Positions 9,098 through 19,214 of a stretch of DNA of 64,000 nucleotides are shown here, piece by piece; position 1 is the stretch's first letter; each line of letters opens with the position of its first letter. Source of the stretch: Thermomonas haemolytica (lineage in GTDB: Bacteria; Pseudomonadota; Gammaproteobacteria; Xanthomonadales; Xanthomonadaceae). The translations under genes were made by a program, and so were the position numbers. The stretch lies in NCBI RefSeq assembly GCF_004346265.1, contig NZ_SMAP01000001.1, positions 124,001 through 188,000 of the forward strand, read 5' to 3'. The notes beneath the pieces are model-generated. The model was not told where the DNA came from. It saw only the letters and a program-made list of their open reading frames with translations, and ran no database searches.

Positions 9098-9984
9098 TGT
9101 CCAAGTACAGCAAGCTCCCCGTCGCGCTGGTGCAGGAGCGCAACCACGGCACCGCCGCGGCCAACCTCGCGGTGATCGAAACGCGCATCGCCGAGGCCGC
9201 CGCCGCGGGCGCGAAGCTCGTCCTGCTGCAGGAACTGCACAACGGCGCGTACTTCTGCCAGCACGAGTCGGTGCACGAGTTCGACCTCGCCGAGCCGATC
9301 CCGGGCCCCAGCACCGAGCGCCTGGCGGCGCTGGCCAAGCGCCACGGCGTGGTGCTGGTGAGCTCGCTGTTCGAGAAGCGTGCCCCCGGGCTGTACCACA
9401 ACACCGCGGTGGTGTTCGATGCCGACGGCAGCACCGCGGGCAAGTACCGCAAGATGCACATCCCGGACGACCCGGGCTTCTACGAGAAGTTCTACTTCAC
9501 CCCGGGCGACCTCGGCTTCACGCCCATCGACACCTCGGTGGGCCGGCTGGGCGTGCTGGTGTGCTGGGACCAGTGGTACCCGGAGGCCGCGCGCCTGATG
9601 GCGCTGGCCGGCGCCGAACTGCTGCTGTACCCCACCGCGATCGGCTGGGACCCGGACGATGCGCAGGACGAAAAGACCCGCCAGCGCGACGCCTGGGTGC
9701 TGTCGCACCGCGGCCACGCGGTCGCCAACGGCCTGCCGGTGCTGTCCTGCAACCGCGTCGGCCACGAGCCTTCGCCGCTCGGCGCCTCCGGGATCGATTT
9801 CTGGGGCAACTCCGTGGTGCTGGGGCCGCAGGGCGAACTGCTCGCCGAAGCCGGCACCGAGCCGACGTTGCTGCTGGCCGAGGTGGACATGCAGCGCAGC
9901 GAGCACGTGCGCCGGATCTGGCCGTTCCTGCGCGACCGCCGGATCGACGCCTATGGCGATCTCGTGAAGCGCTACCGTGACTGA
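9097..9984 (+). CDS. aguB: N-carbamoylputrescine amidase
   Basis: A 295-residue carbon-nitrogen hydrolase (nitrilase superfamily) that converts N-carbamoylputrescine to putrescine, CO2 and ammonia. The catalytic triad is visible: Glu in LLQELHNGAYFC (near residue 45), Lys in GKYRKMHIPDD, and Cys in VLVCWDQWYPEAARL. It starts at ATG 9097 inside the aguA stop codon. An in-frame upstream Met is rejected because it lies deep in aguA. The aguA partner makes the substrate assignment firm. Confidence 0.95.
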   Translation: MSKYSKLPVALVQERNHGTAAANLAVIETRIAEAAAAGAKLVLLQELHNGAYFCQHESVHEFDLAEPIPGPSTERLAALAKRHGVVLVSSLFEKRAPGLYHNTAVVFDADGSTAGKYRKMHIPDDPGFYEKFYFTPGDLGFTPIDTSVGRLGVLVCWDQWYPEAARLMALAGAELLLYPTAIGWDPDDAQDEKTRQRDAWVLSHRGHAVANGLPVLSCNRVGHEPSPLGASGIDFWGNSVVLGPQGELLAEAGTEPTLLLAEVDMQRSEHVRRIWPFLRDRRIDAYGDLVKRYRD

Positions 9985-11191
9985 CGCGCCCGCGCAGCAC
10001 ACCGCTGGCTTCGCCGGCCAGCCGGTCATCGAGGTCGAGCGCGACGGCGTGCATTACACCCTGCTCGGCACCGCGCACGTATCCAGGACCAGCATCGAGG
10101 CGGTCCATGCTGCCATCGACAGCGGCCGGTTCGACGCCATCGCCGTGGAGCTGGACGAGCAGCGCCACAAGGCGCTGACCCAGCCGGAGGCGCTGGCGCA
10201 ACTGGATCTGGTCAAGGTCATCCGCGAAAAGAAAGTGGCGCCATTCGCCGCCAACCTGGCGCTGGCCGCCTACCAGCGGCGGCTGGCCGAGCAGCTCGGG
10301 ATCGAACCGGGCGCGGAACTCAAGGCGGCCGCGACCGAGGCAGCCGCGCGCGGCCTGCCGCTGCAACTGATCGACCGCGACGTCGGCATCACCTTCCGCC
10401 GCATCCTGCAGGGCCTGCGCTGGTGGGACCGCATGAAGCTGGTCGGCGGCGTGGCCGGCAGCCTGTTCGCGCGTGAGGATGTCTCCGAGGACGACATCGA
10501 ACGCCTGAAGGAAGGCGACATGCTCGAATCCAGCTTCGGCGAATTCGCGCGCGACACGCCTTCGCTGTTTGCCACCCTGATCGACGAACGCGACCAGTAC
10601 ATGGCCGCCAAGCTGCGCGAACGCGCCGACGGGGCGACGCGCGTGCTGGCGGTGGTCGGGGCCGGCCACCTGAAGGGGATGGCGCGCTACCTGCGCGAGG
10701 AGACCCGCGCGCCGGCGACGCTGACCGCGGCGCTGGCCGAAGTCAGGCAGAAGCGCCGCCTGCCGTGGATCACCCTCACCCTGCTCGCACTGATCGCCGG
10801 CGGCATCGCCTGGGGCTGGTACCACGGCGGGCATGCGCTCGGCCGCGACCTCTTGTTGCAGTGGGTGGCCTGGACCTGCGGCCTGACCGCGCTCGGCGCG
10901 CTGCTGGCCGGCGCCAACCCGTTGAGCCTGCTGGCCGGGGCGCTGGTGGCTCCGTTCAAGCCGTTCCGCCCGGGGCTGCCGTCCGGCATGTTCAGTGCCC
11001 TGGTCGAACTGCGCCTGCGCAAGCCGGCCTACCCGGACTTCCTCGCCCTGCGCGACGACGCCCAGACCCTGCGCGGCTGGTACCGCAACCGCGTCACCCG
11101 GGTGGTGCTGGTGTTCATGCTCACCAACCTCGGCACCGTCGCCGGCGAGTGGATGGCTGGCGCCCGTATCTTCGGCAAGTTGCTCGGCTGA
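9977..11191 (+). CDS. TraB/PrgY-family membrane protein
   Basis: A 404-residue protein of the TraB family. The N-terminal domain carries VHYTLLGTAHVSRTSIE with GTAH near residue 30, AVELDEQR, and later VVGAGHLKGMARYL, conserved positions of the proposed metal-hydrolase-like fold shared with TIKI/GumN proteins. The C-terminal third has three to four hydrophobic helices (about residues 262-400). The start is GTG 9977, overlapping aguB by 8 bp, so it is probably cotranscribed with the putrescine genes. In enterococci TraB/PrgY is involved in pheromone shutdown; the bacterial function in this lineage is unknown and nothing here shows a link to polyamines beyond the operon. Confidence 0.82.
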   Translation: MTDAPAQHTAGFAGQPVIEVERDGVHYTLLGTAHVSRTSIEAVHAAIDSGRFDAIAVELDEQRHKALTQPEALAQLDLVKVIREKKVAPFAANLALAAYQRRLAEQLGIEPGAELKAAATEAAARGLPLQLIDRDVGITFRRILQGLRWWDRMKLVGGVAGSLFAREDVSEDDIERLKEGDMLESSFGEFARDTPSLFATLIDERDQYMAAKLRERADGATRVLAVVGAGHLKGMARYLREETRAPATLTAALAEVRQKRRLPWITLTLLALIAGGIAWGWYHGGHALGRDLLLQWVAWTCGLTALGALLAGANPLSLLAGALVAPFKPFRPGLPSGMFSALVELRLRKPAYPDFLALRDDAQTLRGWYRNRVTRVVLVFMLTNLGTVAGEWMAGARIFGKLLG

Positions 11192-11197
11192 GCCGGC

Positions 11198-14100
11198 TCA
11201 CCCGCCCAGCGGGCGGGCGTCGGCCGCCCGCCGCTGCGCACGGCTCATGCGCGCGCGGGCGATGATGCGGGCGGTGCCGGCGCGCAGGTCGTCCAGCAGG
11301 GCGTAGATGGTCGGCAGGAACAGCAGGCTGACCACGGTCGAGAACGCCAGCCCGCCGGCGATCGCGCGGGCCATCGGGTAGTACGGCGGGCCGTCGCCGG
11401 CGATCTGGGTCTTGGACAGGGCGATCGGCACCATCGCCAGGATCGCGGTGCCCATCGTCATCATGATCGGGCGCAGGCGCTCGCGGCTGCCCTCCACCAG
11501 CGCATCGATCCGCGGCAGCCCGCGCCGGCGCAGGTTGTTGATGTGCTCCACCATCACGATGCCGTTGTTCACCACCACCCCCATCAGCACCAGGATGCCG
11601 ATGAAGGCCATGATGTTGAACTGGGTGCCGGTGAGCCACAGCAGCCAGTACACGCCGAAGATCGAAAACAGCACGCAGCTCATGATCGCCAGCGGGAACA
11701 GCAGCGACTCGAACACCGCCGCCATCACGATGAACATCAGTACCAGCGCGATGCCCACGTTGCGCAGCATCTGCTGGTTCATGTCGATATTGATGCCGAA
11801 GCCGCCGCCCTCGAAGGTGATGCCGTAGCCCGGCGGCAGGTCGAGCGCTTTCACCGTGTCCTCGATTTCCTTCTTCGCCGCCTCCAGGGTGGCGCCAGGC
11901 GCCAGGTTGGCCTGTACCTTGAGCATGGTCTGCCGGTTCATGCGCTGGATGGTGTTGGCCGACGACACCGTCTGCACGTCCACCATCGCCAGCAGCGGCA
12001 CGCTGCGCCCGTCGGGGGCGCGCACGGTGAACGACTGCAGGTCCTCGGGGCCGTAGTGCTCGGCGCCCTGGAAGCGCACGCTCACCGGGATCTCCAGCTC
12101 GCCGCGCTGGAACTCGCGCAGCGAGGCGCCGCGCAGGGCCATGCCGACGAACTGCGCCACCTGCTGCGCGGAGAACCCGTAGGCCGCCGCGCGCTCGCGG
12201 TTCACCCGCACCCGCAGCTCGCTGTTGGCGTCGCCGGTGTCCACCCGCACGTCGCGCAGCGACTTGCTGCGCGAGAGGATCGGGATGATGTCGTCCGCGA
12301 TCTCGCGCAGGGTCTGCGAGGAATCACCGACCAGGCTGAACTGGATGCCGTTCTCGCCGCCGCCCAGCCCGCCCTGGCGCCCGAAGCCGATGTTGGCGCG
12401 CGCCGACTTCGGCAGCCCCTCGCGCATCGCGTCCTGGATCTTCTTCGAGACCTGCGGGTCCTTGGTGGCGACGGTCACCTCGGTCATCGCCCAGCCCTGC
12501 TCGGCGTAGCGCGAATAGACCTTCTGCACCCCGAAGCGCTGGCGGTTGTCGTTGACGTAGCGCTCCACCGCCGCCACCACCTTGCCCATCTCCTCCTTCG
12601 AGTACGAGCCCTTCCACTGGTAGAAGATGGCGATCTTGCTGGGGTCGGACTCGTCGCCGGAATCGCCCTTGCTGAAATGGATCGGCACGAAGCTGACCGC
12701 GCTGATGGCCAGGATCCCGGCCACCGCCCAGCCGCGGTGCTCCAGCGTCCAGCGCAGGAAGCGCGCGTAGCGGTCCTGCAGGCGCGCGATGCGCGGCGAC
12801 TTCACCGCCGGCGGCGTGCGCATGCGCGCCGACAGCATCGGGATCAGGCTGATCGCCACCAGCCACGAGGCCAGCAGCGATACCGAGATGGTCACCGCCA
12901 GCTGGGTCAGGTAGATGGTCAGCATGTTCTTGCCGCCGAACATCATCGGCAGGAACACGATGCAGTGGCACAGGGTACCGGCGGACAGCGCGATGGCCAC
13001 GTGGCGGGTGCCCACGATCGAGGCCAGGCGCGGGTTGCCAGGAAACTTCTCGCGCTCCTGGTAGATGCTCTCCACCACCACCACGGCGTTGTCCACCAGC
13101 ATGCCCACGGCCAGCAGCAGGCCCATCATCGACAGGATGTTGAGGGTGATCCCGGCGAAGTACATGAAGCCCAGGGTCATGATGAAGCAGATCGGGATGG
13201 CGGTGGTCACCATCAGGGTCGAGGGCCAGTGGCGCAGGAACACGTACAGCACGATCACCGACAGCAGCAGGCCGATCGCACCGGCCTCGGCCAGCGCCGA
13301 CAGCGAGCTCACCACCGCCTTGCCCTGGTCGTCCACCACGTCGATCTTGATCCCGGCCAGCGCCGGGTCGCGCTCCAGCTCGACCAGCTCGGCGCGCACC
13401 GCGCGCGAGAGGTCCACCAGGTTCGCCGCACGCTCCTTGTAAATGTCCACGCCCACGCTGGGGCGGCCGTCGATCTGGCGCACGTAGTTCATGCGCTGCG
13501 GCTGTAGCCGCACGTCGGCGATGTCGGACAGACGCACGCCGCGCGCATTGATCGGCAGGTCGCGCAGCTGCTGCAGATCGGTCAGCTCGCCCTTGGGCTG
13601 GATCCGCAGGCGCCGGCCGTCGTCGGTGATCTCGCCCGCCGAAACCGAGAAATTGGCGGCCTGCAGGCGCGTCACCAGGTCGTTCAGCACCACCCCGTTG
13701 GCGGTCAGGCGGTCGGGGTCGATCGCCACCACCACCTCCTGCACCGGCACGCCCTCCACCTCGATCCGCGCCACCCCGGGCAGGCGCTCCAGCCGGCGCT
13801 TGATGCTCTGGTCGATCAGCTCGCCGCGCGCGGTCAGGTTCTCGTTGCTGGTCAGGCGCAGGCTGATGGCCTCCTGGTCGCCGGTGCTCCAGCGCCGCAC
13901 GAAGTAGCGCTGGAAATCGGACGGCAGCTGGTCGCGGATCGCGTCGATCCGCTCGCGGGCCTCGGAGGCCGCGACCGCCACGTTGCGGCCCCAGTCGGTG
14001 AACTGCACGAACACGCCGCCGCCGTCGGCACTGGCGTTGGCGTTCATCGACTTGATGCCGGACATGGTGGCCAGCGCCTCCTCCACCGGCCGCACCAGGT

Positions 14101-14284
14101 TGCGCTCCACCTCCTCGGGGGTGGAACCGGCATACGGCAGCTGCACGAAGAAGAACGGCGCGGTGGCCTCCGGCTGCGCCTCCAGCGGCAAGCGGAACGC
14201 GGCGATCAGGCCGATCACCACCATCGACACGAACAGCATGATGGTGGTGACCGGACGCCGGATGGAGAGTTCGGTGATGTTCAT
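11198..14284 (-). CDS. RND multidrug efflux permease (HAE-1 type), second of a pair
   Basis: A 1028-residue inner-membrane proton-driven exporter of the AcrB/MdtC type. It begins MNITELSIRRPVTTIMLFVS, the typical first helix, and has two large periplasmic loops and twelve predicted helices. TM4 reads GMLVDNAVVVVES: the proton-relay pair that is DD in AcrB is DN here. The gene starts 7 bp after the stop of the other permease and shares its adaptor. A dissimilar adjacent pair suggests a heteromultimeric pump like MdtBC. No outer-membrane channel gene is in the operon, so a TolC-like protein encoded elsewhere is presumably used. Its 3' end meets the convergent TraB-family gene. Confidence 0.93.
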   Translation of the reverse strand: MNITELSIRRPVTTIMLFVSMVVIGLIAAFRLPLEAQPEATAPFFFVQLPYAGSTPEEVERNLVRPVEEALATMSGIKSMNANASADGGGVFVQFTDWGRNVAVAASEARERIDAIRDQLPSDFQRYFVRRWSTGDQEAISLRLTSNENLTARGELIDQSIKRRLERLPGVARIEVEGVPVQEVVVAIDPDRLTANGVVLNDLVTRLQAANFSVSAGEITDDGRRLRIQPKGELTDLQQLRDLPINARGVRLSDIADVRLQPQRMNYVRQIDGRPSVGVDIYKERAANLVDLSRAVRAELVELERDPALAGIKIDVVDDQGKAVVSSLSALAEAGAIGLLLSVIVLYVFLRHWPSTLMVTTAIPICFIMTLGFMYFAGITLNILSMMGLLLAVGMLVDNAVVVVESIYQEREKFPGNPRLASIVGTRHVAIALSAGTLCHCIVFLPMMFGGKNMLTIYLTQLAVTISVSLLASWLVAISLIPMLSARMRTPPAVKSPRIARLQDRYARFLRWTLEHRGWAVAGILAISAVSFVPIHFSKGDSGDESDPSKIAIFYQWKGSYSKEEMGKVVAAVERYVNDNRQRFGVQKVYSRYAEQGWAMTEVTVATKDPQVSKKIQDAMREGLPKSARANIGFGRQGGLGGGENGIQFSLVGDSSQTLREIADDIIPILSRSKSLRDVRVDTGDANSELRVRVNRERAAAYGFSAQQVAQFVGMALRGASLREFQRGELEIPVSVRFQGAEHYGPEDLQSFTVRAPDGRSVPLLAMVDVQTVSSANTIQRMNRQTMLKVQANLAPGATLEAAKKEIEDTVKALDLPPGYGITFEGGGFGINIDMNQQMLRNVGIALVLMFIVMAAVFESLLFPLAIMSCVLFSIFGVYWLLWLTGTQFNIMAFIGILVLMGVVVNNGIVMVEHINNLRRRGLPRIDALVEGSRERLRPIMMTMGTAILAMVPIALSKTQIAGDGPPYYPMARAIAGGLAFSTVVSLLFLPTIYALLDDLRAGTARIIARARMSRAQRRAADARPLGG
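11201..11217. terminator. hairpin between convergent TraB-family and RND genes
   Basis: A perfect 7-bp stem CCCGCCC/GGGCGGG with an AGC loop lies just past the plus-strand gene and overlaps the last codons of the minus-strand permease. No T run follows, so its role as a terminator is uncertain. Confidence 0.35.
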
Positions 14285-14291
14285 CGCCTGC

Positions 14292-17200
14292 TCACGCCTT
14301 CGCTTCGCCGCTGCCGGGTGCGGCCAGCGGGTCGTGCTCGTGGGCCAACACCTCGGCCACCGCCTGCGCGTCGCTGCGCGCGCGCCGGCCGCGCTCGGCG
14401 TAGTACTCGTCCGGCTTGCGGTCCAGCAAGTCGTACACCACCGGGATCACCACCAGGGTCAGCAGGGTGGACACCAGCAGGCCGCCGATCACGGTCACCG
14501 CCATCGGACTGCGCACCTCGGCGCCGTCGCCGAACGCCAGCGCCAGCGGCAGGAAGCCGAACACCGCGGTAAGGGTGGTCATCATGATCGGACGCAGGCG
14601 CGAGCGCGCCCCCTCCACCAGCGCCTCGCGCTTGGCCACCCCGGCCTCGCGCAGCTGGTTGACCTTGTCGATCAGGATGATCGCGTTCTTCACCACCAGG
14701 CCCACCAGCAGGATCAGGCCGATGAACACCACCACCGAGATCACCGAACGGGTCAGCAGCAGCGCGGCCACCGCGCCCACCAGCGCCAGCGGGATGGTGA
14801 ACAGGATCACGAACGGGTGCAGCAGCGACTCGAACTGCGAGGCCATCACCAGGTACACCAGGAACACCGCCAGACCGAACGCGAACAGCAGCGAGCGGAT
14901 CGAATCGTCCAGCTCCTGGCCCTGGCCGCCGATCTGCATGCCGATGCCGACGCCCAGCGGGTGTTCCGCCACCATCGCCTGCACCTCGCGGATCGCGGTG
15001 CCGAGGTCGATCCCGCGCAGGTTGGCGGAGACGATCGCCACCCGGCGGTGGTCGGCGCGGTGGATCTCGCTTGGGCCGGAGGTGGAGACCACGCTGGCCA
15101 CCGAGGCCAGCTCCACCGGCGCGCCCTTGCCCGGGTTCACGATCAGGCGGCGGATGTCCTCCACCGAGGCGCGGTCGCCTTCCTGCGCGCGCACCAGCAC
15201 GTCGATCTTGCGGTCGCGGAAGCTGTAGCGGGTGGCCACTTCGCCGGCCACCTTCTTGGTGACGGCATCGGCGATCTGGCGGGTGGTCAGGCCGAGCGCG
15301 GCGGCGCGGTCCTGGTCGAAGCGGATCTGGATCTCGGGGAAGCCCTGCTCCACCGTCGACTTCACGTCGGCGTAGTGGCCGTTGGCGCGCAGCATCGCGG
15401 CCAGCTTGTTGCCGGCGGTGCGGATGGCGTCGAGGTCGTTGCCCTCCACCTCGATCTCCAGCGGCGGCGACAGCGAGAACAGCTCGGGACGGCTGAAGTC
15501 GACCTGCACGCCCGGATACTCGCGCATGGTCTGGCGCAGGGCGTCGGTCAGTGGGCCTTCGGCCGCGTTGCTGGTCATCACCACCGACAGCTTGCCGATG
15601 TTCTCGCCGCTCTCGGTGGGGCTGGCATCCAGCCGGGTGCCGGTGCCGGAGACGCCGTACAGCACGCGCACGCCCTCGTCCTTGGCATGCGCGGCCTGCA
15701 CCTGCCGGATCAGCGCGTCGGTGCGCGCCAGCGGCGTGCCGGGCGGCAGCTTGGCGGTCATGTCGAAGCGGTCCTGCGCCAGCTGCGGGATCAGGTCGGT
15801 GCCCAGCAGCGGCAGCACCGCCAGTGTCGCCGCGAACGCGATGCCCGCCACCAGCAGCACCGGCGCCGGGCGCGCCAGCGCCGCCGGCAGCACCCGCAGG
15901 TAGCCGCGCTCGGCGCGCGCATACGGCGCCATCGCGAGGTCGCTGGCCTTGCGCATCACCGGCCCCACCAGCGCGCCCAGCAGGCGCCAGGCGCGCACCA
16001 CCAGCCACACCAGGCCGAAGAATCCGTAGCGCACCAGCGCGCCGATGCCACGCCCGGCGTACATCGCCGGTTTCTGCCAGGTCTTTTCGGCCTGCCAGCG
16101 CGGATGCGGCGGCTCCTCCGGGAAGCCCAGTGGGGCGCGGCCCTTGAGCGAGCTGAGCATCGGGATCAGGGTCATCGCCACCACCAGCGACACCGCGATC
16201 GCGATCGCCACCGTCAGCGCCTGGTCGCGGAACAGCTGGCCGGCGATGCCCTGCACAAACACCAGCGGCAGGAACACCGCGATCGTGGTCAGGGTCGAGG
16301 CCACCACCGCCATGCTCACCTCGCGGGTGCCGGCGATCGCCGCCTCGAGGATGCCCAGGCCACGCTCGCGCGCTTTCGCGATCGACTCCAGCACCACGAT
16401 GGAATCGTCCACCACCAGGCCGGTGGCCAGCGCCAGGCCGCCCAGCGACATCACGTTCAGGCTCAGCCCCAGCTGGCCCATCACGAAGAAGGTGGCGATG
16501 ATCGACACCGGCAGCGACAGGCTGATGACGAAGGTGCTCCAGCCGTCGCGCAGGAACAGGAAGATGATCAGGATCGCCAGTACGCCGCCGATAATGCCAT
16601 CCACCTTCACGTCGTGGATGGCGTTGCGGATGAACACCGACTGGTCCTCGATCACGGTCAGCTCGACGTCGCGCGGCAGCTGCTCGCGGATCTTCTTCAG
16701 GCGCGCCTCCAGGGCATCGGCGGTGGCCACCGTGTTGGCGTCGCCTTCCTTGTAGATCGCCAGCTCGACCGCCTCGCGGCCATTGAGGCGAATGATGGTG
16801 TCGCGCTCCTTGTAGCCCTGGCGCACCTGCGCCACGTCGCCCAGGCGCAGGGCATCGCTGCCGCTGCTGGAACCATTGCCGCTGCCCTGCGCCAGCGCGG
16901 CCATCACGCTGGCGTTGCCGCTGGCCGCCGCCACCCGCATCGCGGCCTGCTCGGCGGGGTTGCTGGACGCCGCCGCGCGCGTGGTCAGCAGCATGTTGCG
17001 GATTTCGTCCACGTTGGCGAACTGGTTGACGGTGCGCACCAGGTAGCGCTGCGCGCCTTCCTCCAGGCGGCCGCCGGAGATGTTCACGTTCTCCTGCTGC
17101 AGGCGCTGGATCACGGTGTCGATCGACAGCCCCAGCTGCGCCAGCTTGCGCTGGTCCACGTCCACCTGCACCTCGTCCTCGAGGCCGCCGCCCACCTTCA

Positions 17201-17786
17201 CCGCGGCCACGCCGGCCACCGGCTCCAGCTTGCGCTTGAGGTCCTCGTCGGCGTAGCGGCGCAGTTCCATCAGCTGGCGCAGCTCGTCGTCGCCGCGGCC
17301 GACCTGCTTCGGCGACAGCGCCAGGCGCATGATCGGCTGGGTGGACGGATTGAAGCGCAGCAGCACCGGGGCCTTGGCCTCCAGCGGGAACTGCAGCGAC
17401 TCCATCTTGTCGCGCACGTCCAGGCTGGCCTGGTCCATGTCGGTGCCCCAGGCGAACTCCAGCACCACGTCGGACTGGCCGGTGCGCGAGACCGACTTCA
17501 GCTTGCGCAGGCCCTTGACCACGCCCAGCGCCTCTTCCGCCGGCTGCGAAATCAGCGTCTCGACCTCGGCCGGCGCCGCGCCGGGGTAATCGGTGCGCAC
17601 GGTCAGGGTGGGATAGCTGAGGTCCGGCAGCAGGTTCACCTTCAGGCTGCCCAGCGCGATCAGGCCGAACAGCACCAGGGTCACCGTCATCATCGCGATG
17701 GTGACGCGCCGGCGGGTGGAGAACTCGGCCAGGCTGAAGCGGCCGGCGGGCGCGCCCAGCGGGTCGTGCGGCGACGGCGCGCTCAT
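14292..17786 (-). CDS. RND multidrug efflux permease (HAE-1 type), first of a pair
   Basis: A 1164-residue RND permease, longer than AcrB (about 1050) because of insertions. One Ser/Gly/Ala-rich insert lies in the first periplasmic loop (AQGSGNGSSSGSDALRLG region). A second stretch with extra hydrophobic residues and a Pro/Trp-rich loop lies mid-protein (FPEEPPHPRWQAEKTW). TM4 carries the full acidic pair GLVVDDSIVVLES. ATG 17786 is chosen because MSAPSPHDPLGAP leads directly into the first helix and overlaps the adaptor stop by ATGA; the open frame extends 42 codons upstream without support. It works with the adaptor upstream and the second permease downstream. Confidence 0.92.
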   Translation of the reverse strand: MSAPSPHDPLGAPAGRFSLAEFSTRRRVTIAMMTVTLVLFGLIALGSLKVNLLPDLSYPTLTVRTDYPGAAPAEVETLISQPAEEALGVVKGLRKLKSVSRTGQSDVVLEFAWGTDMDQASLDVRDKMESLQFPLEAKAPVLLRFNPSTQPIMRLALSPKQVGRGDDELRQLMELRRYADEDLKRKLEPVAGVAAVKVGGGLEDEVQVDVDQRKLAQLGLSIDTVIQRLQQENVNISGGRLEEGAQRYLVRTVNQFANVDEIRNMLLTTRAAASSNPAEQAAMRVAAASGNASVMAALAQGSGNGSSSGSDALRLGDVAQVRQGYKERDTIIRLNGREAVELAIYKEGDANTVATADALEARLKKIREQLPRDVELTVIEDQSVFIRNAIHDVKVDGIIGGVLAILIIFLFLRDGWSTFVISLSLPVSIIATFFVMGQLGLSLNVMSLGGLALATGLVVDDSIVVLESIAKARERGLGILEAAIAGTREVSMAVVASTLTTIAVFLPLVFVQGIAGQLFRDQALTVAIAIAVSLVVAMTLIPMLSSLKGRAPLGFPEEPPHPRWQAEKTWQKPAMYAGRGIGALVRYGFFGLVWLVVRAWRLLGALVGPVMRKASDLAMAPYARAERGYLRVLPAALARPAPVLLVAGIAFAATLAVLPLLGTDLIPQLAQDRFDMTAKLPPGTPLARTDALIRQVQAAHAKDEGVRVLYGVSGTGTRLDASPTESGENIGKLSVVMTSNAAEGPLTDALRQTMREYPGVQVDFSRPELFSLSPPLEIEVEGNDLDAIRTAGNKLAAMLRANGHYADVKSTVEQGFPEIQIRFDQDRAAALGLTTRQIADAVTKKVAGEVATRYSFRDRKIDVLVRAQEGDRASVEDIRRLIVNPGKGAPVELASVASVVSTSGPSEIHRADHRRVAIVSANLRGIDLGTAIREVQAMVAEHPLGVGIGMQIGGQGQELDDSIRSLLFAFGLAVFLVYLVMASQFESLLHPFVILFTIPLALVGAVAALLLTRSVISVVVFIGLILLVGLVVKNAIILIDKVNQLREAGVAKREALVEGARSRLRPIMMTTLTAVFGFLPLALAFGDGAEVRSPMAVTVIGGLLVSTLLTLVVIPVVYDLLDRKPDEYYAERGRRARSDAQAVAEVLAHEHDPLAAPGSGEAKA

Positions 17787-18886
17787 CGGGCCGCCTGCGC
17801 CGGGGATGCGCTCCCCTCCAGCACCTTCACCGCGCTGCCATCGCGCAGCGCGGCCTTGCCGGCGACCACCACCGGCTCGCCCTGCTTCAGGCCGTCGCGC
17901 ACCTCCACCCACGGGCCGTCGTCATAGCCCAGCTTGAGGGTGGCGCGCGCGGCCTTGCCATTGCGCACCACGAACACCGCCGGGTCGCCGCCATCCTCCA
18001 GCAGGGCGGTGCGCGGGATCACCAGCGCGTCCGCGCGCTGGTCGTAGTTGATGCGGATGCGCCCGAACATGCCTGGCTGCAGGCCACCGTCGGCATTGAA
18101 GGCGCACACCACCCGGAAGGTGCCGCTGCCGGCATCCACCACCGGCGCCACCCGGTCCACCCGGCCGTTGAAGGTGCGGCCCGGCAGCGGGTCCACCGTC
18201 AGCTCCACCGCCTGCCCGGGCTTGAGCTTCTCGATCTCGCGCTCCGGCGCGTTGAGGGTGGCCTCCAGCCGCGAGGTGTCCACGATGGTGAAGATCGGGG
18301 TGTTGATCTGCACGAAGTTGCCGGGCTTGATGTCGCGGCTGGCCACCACCCCGGAGATCGGCGCGGCCACGTTGCCGTAGGCCAGCTCCAGCTTGGCCAT
18401 GCGCAGGGTGGCGCGGGCATTGTCAAGGTCGAACCGCAGCTGGTCCACGTCGTTGGCGCTCACCATCTTCTGCGCCGCCAGCTGGGTGGCGCGGTTGTAG
18501 TTCGCCTCCAGCTTGCGGACCTGCGCCTCGGCCTGGGCCTCCTGCAGGAGCGCGCGGTCGCGGTCGATCACCACCAGGGTCTGCCCGGCCGCCACGTGTT
18601 GGCCGACGTCGGCCAGCACCTTCAGCGCGATCCCGGAGGTCTTGGCCACCACCTGTGCCTGGGCGCGCGCCTCCAGCGGCGCGGTGCCGTTGTAGCTGGC
18701 CGAGATCGAGCGCCGCTCGACGTGCGCCACTTCCACCGGCACCGCCTCCGGGCCCTTGTCCTGCTTGGCGTCCGGCTTGCCACCGGGGCCCGTGGAGCCT
18801 TTGCAGGCGGACAGGCCGAGGATGATCAGCAACAGGCCGGCACGGGCCAGGACGGAGGTGCGGCCAGGGCGGAAAGCGGTGGCCAT
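17783..18886 (-). CDS. RND efflux periplasmic adaptor, lipoprotein
   Basis: A membrane-fusion protein bridging the two permeases to an outer-membrane channel. The N-terminus MATAFRPGRTSVLARAGLLL leads into the lipobox LSAC (lipidated Cys near residue 28). The mature part has the lipoyl-like half LADVGQHVAAGQTLVVID, a coiled-coil hairpin rich in Ala/Glu/Arg, the second lipoyl half GVVASRDIKPGNFVQI and beta-barrel strands. Other in-frame Met codons at 18901 and 18943 are possible starts. I chose 18886 because it gives a standard-length lipoprotein signal. The next gene overlaps by 4 bp. Pump substrates are not predictable from sequence. Confidence 0.9.
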   Translation of the reverse strand: MATAFRPGRTSVLARAGLLLIILGLSACKGSTGPGGKPDAKQDKGPEAVPVEVAHVERRSISASYNGTAPLEARAQAQVVAKTSGIALKVLADVGQHVAAGQTLVVIDRDRALLQEAQAEAQVRKLEANYNRATQLAAQKMVSANDVDQLRFDLDNARATLRMAKLELAYGNVAAPISGVVASRDIKPGNFVQINTPIFTIVDTSRLEATLNAPEREIEKLKPGQAVELTVDPLPGRTFNGRVDRVAPVVDAGSGTFRVVCAFNADGGLQPGMFGRIRINYDQRADALVIPRTALLEDGGDPAVFVVRNGKAARATLKLGYDDGPWVEVRDGLKQGEPVVVAGKAALRDGSAVKVLEGSASPAQAAR

Positions 18887-19214
18887 GGGGGTGTGATGCA
18901 TGGGGAGGTCGCCAGTGTCTGGTGTTGTAGTCAAGTATGTCACCTAGCCAACCGCACCTGCCATGCGCCGAAGGTCATGGATGAGATCATGGATGGCAGG
19001 GCCGGCGTGGTGCGGTGCGACGCGCTGGGCGGATTGGAGGACGGGACGGCGGGAATGGCGGCCGCAACCGGCTTCTACGCAGGGCCGCGCCGCATGGATG
19101 GCGCGCCGGTGTTGGGACGGAAAATCGCCGCTATACTCCCTGAACGGAAGCTGCCTGACGCGGCGGCTTCGCCTGCCAACGCACTCCTTCCGAAATCACC
19201 ACGGGAACCGCCCG

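Noticed and set aside
13983-17927. A plus-strand open frame of over 1300 codons opposite the RND genes
   Set aside because: His/Gln/Arg-rich sequence with no domain; it mirrors the codon bias of the real minus-strand permeases.
19112-19137. TTGGGA ... TATACT as a full promoter for the cytochrome pair
   Set aside because: Spacer of 14 bases is too short; only the -10 box is credible.
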